Shown here one piece after another: positions 62,350-64,000 of a stretch of 64,000 nucleotides of DNA (its first letter is position 1; every line of letters starts with the position of its first letter). The translations under genes were made by a program, and so were the position numbers. A model generated the notes under the pieces. The model was given only the letters and a program-made list of their open reading frames with translations. It searched no databases and was not told where the DNA came from. Where the stretch lies: the NCBI RefSeq assembly GCF_018446385.1, contig NC_055989.1, positions 132,955,004-133,019,003 on the forward strand, read 5' to 3'. The stretch comes from Zingiber officinale. Lineage: Eukaryota > Streptophyta > Magnoliopsida > Zingiberales > Zingiberaceae.

Positions 62350-64000
62350 CAGCACTCTCTTTTAGGCCGAGCAATTTTCGTGATTACGAGTCATCGAGTC
62401 TTGCAGAAAACCATCCTTTGACAAGCCTCTACACATGATATTTATATAATTCAATAGTTTTCTTAGATTCTATTGGCATCTTGTTCCTTAGCTACTATAG
62501 TTAAAGAGCTGACGATTGTATCTATATTCTTAAACTCTAGCCAACAACTTTTGAGATGTATAATTATTTTTCTATTATCTGTTATTCGAGTGGGTGTACA
62601 GGAATTTAGATTGAAATAGAATGATATTGAGTTTGTGAGCAAGTTCTGCAACATTTGTCTTGCAAATCAATCGCAGTCCTAATTTTTTTCACCTTTTTCT
62701 TTGGTGTTACCAGTCGAGAAGCTGTGGGATGAGCTTGAAGCCCTTCCGTTTTCCGATGAGCATTGAGCCCGATACAATTCTGTGCCTCACCTGTCACAGA
62801 TAAAAGATAATGAATTTCAAGTAGTATTTAAGCCAAAATCAAAGGAATTTTATCCTGCGCGTTGGGGGCGCGCCCTCTACCAATTATTTTAATACTTTTT
62901 TTTAGAGGTTGAGTGGTTTTTTTAGAAGCAGAAGTTGGGTTTAGAGTTAAGTATAAGATTTTTAGTATTTTTACTCGTGAATAGAACACTGTTGGGTGTT
63001 TTTGGGTTTATGGAGGTGATTCTTGTGAATAATTTCAGTGTAGGGTGTTTTTGGGTTTATGGTGATTCTAGGAAAGAGAGAGGATATCTTATTTTTCTTA
63101 TCCTGTTATTAATTTGTTTACGAGTTCACCTATAAATGATTTCATAGTCAATCGTTGCCCTGACTATCTTTAAAATTTTTAGGCTGAATGTTTTCCTTAT
63201 TTAACCTGCACAGGATTTATCAAATCAGGATTCTGCTTATTTCTTTTACAGTTATTATTTCGTCAAGGTACTCAGACAAAGACTGAGAAAGTTTTATGAG
63301 ATTAGCTTTTTAGAAAGAGACAATGCAGAACCTTCTATGAACTAATATAAGAAGTTAGTTCTTTATAAGAAAAAGCTTTTATTGAAATATACAGAAAGCT
63401 TAGAACATGACAAATCGTGCTTGAACAGAAAGTAGATAGTAGCTAATTACAAGCTTTACATAAAGATATTAAAAGACATTACATAAGCATACTTACAGAC
63501 AACTTAAATTATATTGCCGTTGAAATACTTGCACACACTGAAACACTTACACACTCACGTTCTTGAACAAGTAAAGTAATTGACATAGACAACCATAATT
63601 CATGGTCTGGTCATATGTTTTGGAGAGCTTTTGACACTTTATAGCTGAACTCAGTTTCATAATCTATAGTCATACCTTCTGGCGTAGTGAGATTCTGAAT
63701 TCCATTATTCTGACGTACTGATCACTTTGGCATTAAGTTTGGCTAAAGTCAAATAATTGGGCTTATGGATTAGGTCTGAAGGTTGTTTGTCTATTTTTTC
63801 AAGCTCAGCAGTAGCTTGAGCATAAGTTTTGTTTGATTGTACTTTTCCTCTTGCCTTTAGTAAGGTATTGAGTAAGAAATTTTGGCCTATTACTACCTTG
63901 GTCGAAGTAAATGCTCATCTAAGGAGTAAAAGGCTTTATAGGATGATTTTCCACATCCTTATATGATTATTTTGACTTCTTCCCAATCATAATACATTTT
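62350..64000 (+). other. Right-end intergenic region
   Basis: After the SSP4-like 3' UTR (to about 62.6 kb) the DNA is AT-rich with no supported gene. A short direct repeat (GGGTGTTTTTGGGTTTATGG at 62,994 and 63,043) is present. From about 63.6 kb to the edge the minus strand looks faintly coding, but no frame is long enough to identify. Confidence 0.5.

Noticed and set aside
62606-62797. Minus-strand 63-residue frame downstream of the SSP4-like gene
   Set aside because: Short, low conservation signal, no neighbouring exon; most likely chance within 3' flank.

Overview
The window is plant nuclear DNA: spliced genes with GT-AG introns, chloroplast-targeted thioredoxin z, a plant RABA1 GTPase, L1-type LINEs, Au-like SINEs, and Ty1/Copia and Ty3/Tat retrotransposons. 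The LTR families resemble those I associate with gingers, so a monocot (probably Zingiberales) is my best guess. That is an inference; I could not search any database.

Layout. Bases 1-11,470 are a graveyard of LTR retrotransposons: a minus-strand SIRE-like Copia element, an LTR fragment, a plus-strand non-autonomous LTR element carrying a plant-transposon-type ORF, and a minus-strand Copia gag plus LTR. From 11,877 to 62,349 there are seven host genes, all on the plus strand: a PS2/PECP1-type HAD phosphatase (11,877-13,640); a small intronless protein of unknown function (14,069-14,545); ribosomal protein eL43/RPL37A (14,973-39,111); proteasome-assembly chaperone PSMD5 (39,652-47,771, 17 exons); a RABA1/Rab11-type GTPase (48,921-51,870); thioredoxin z/CITRX (52,418-55,675); and an SSP4-like FCP1-family phosphatase (CDS 58,023-62,349, with a two-intron 5' leader). 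The last 1.6 kb holds nothing I can identify.

The most striking structure is intron 1 of RPL37A. It starts directly after the ATG, is about 22.7 kb long, and consists almost wholly of three nested insertions. A short-LTR Copia element (15,271-37,436, target duplication TTTAG) was itself entered by a minus-strand L1 LINE (about 15,470-22,850) and by a Tat-type Ty3/Gypsy element (23,348-33,425, target duplication ATTAT). Without them the intron would be about 0.5 kb. LTR divergence fits this order: about 6% for the outer Copia and about 1-2% over the well-aligned part of the inner Gypsy.

The genes are mostly unrelated housekeeping functions: translation, proteasome assembly, membrane traffic, plastid transcription and phosphatase signalling. 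I see no operon-like or cluster logic. Smaller points of interest are a perfect PHR1-type P1BS box before the phosphatase gene, a perfect 22-bp hairpin and a solo LTR inside SSP4-like introns, SINEs with target duplications, an 85-bp tandem array in a CITRX intron, an antisense accessory ORF in the Tat element, and compensating changes in palindromes at the left edge.
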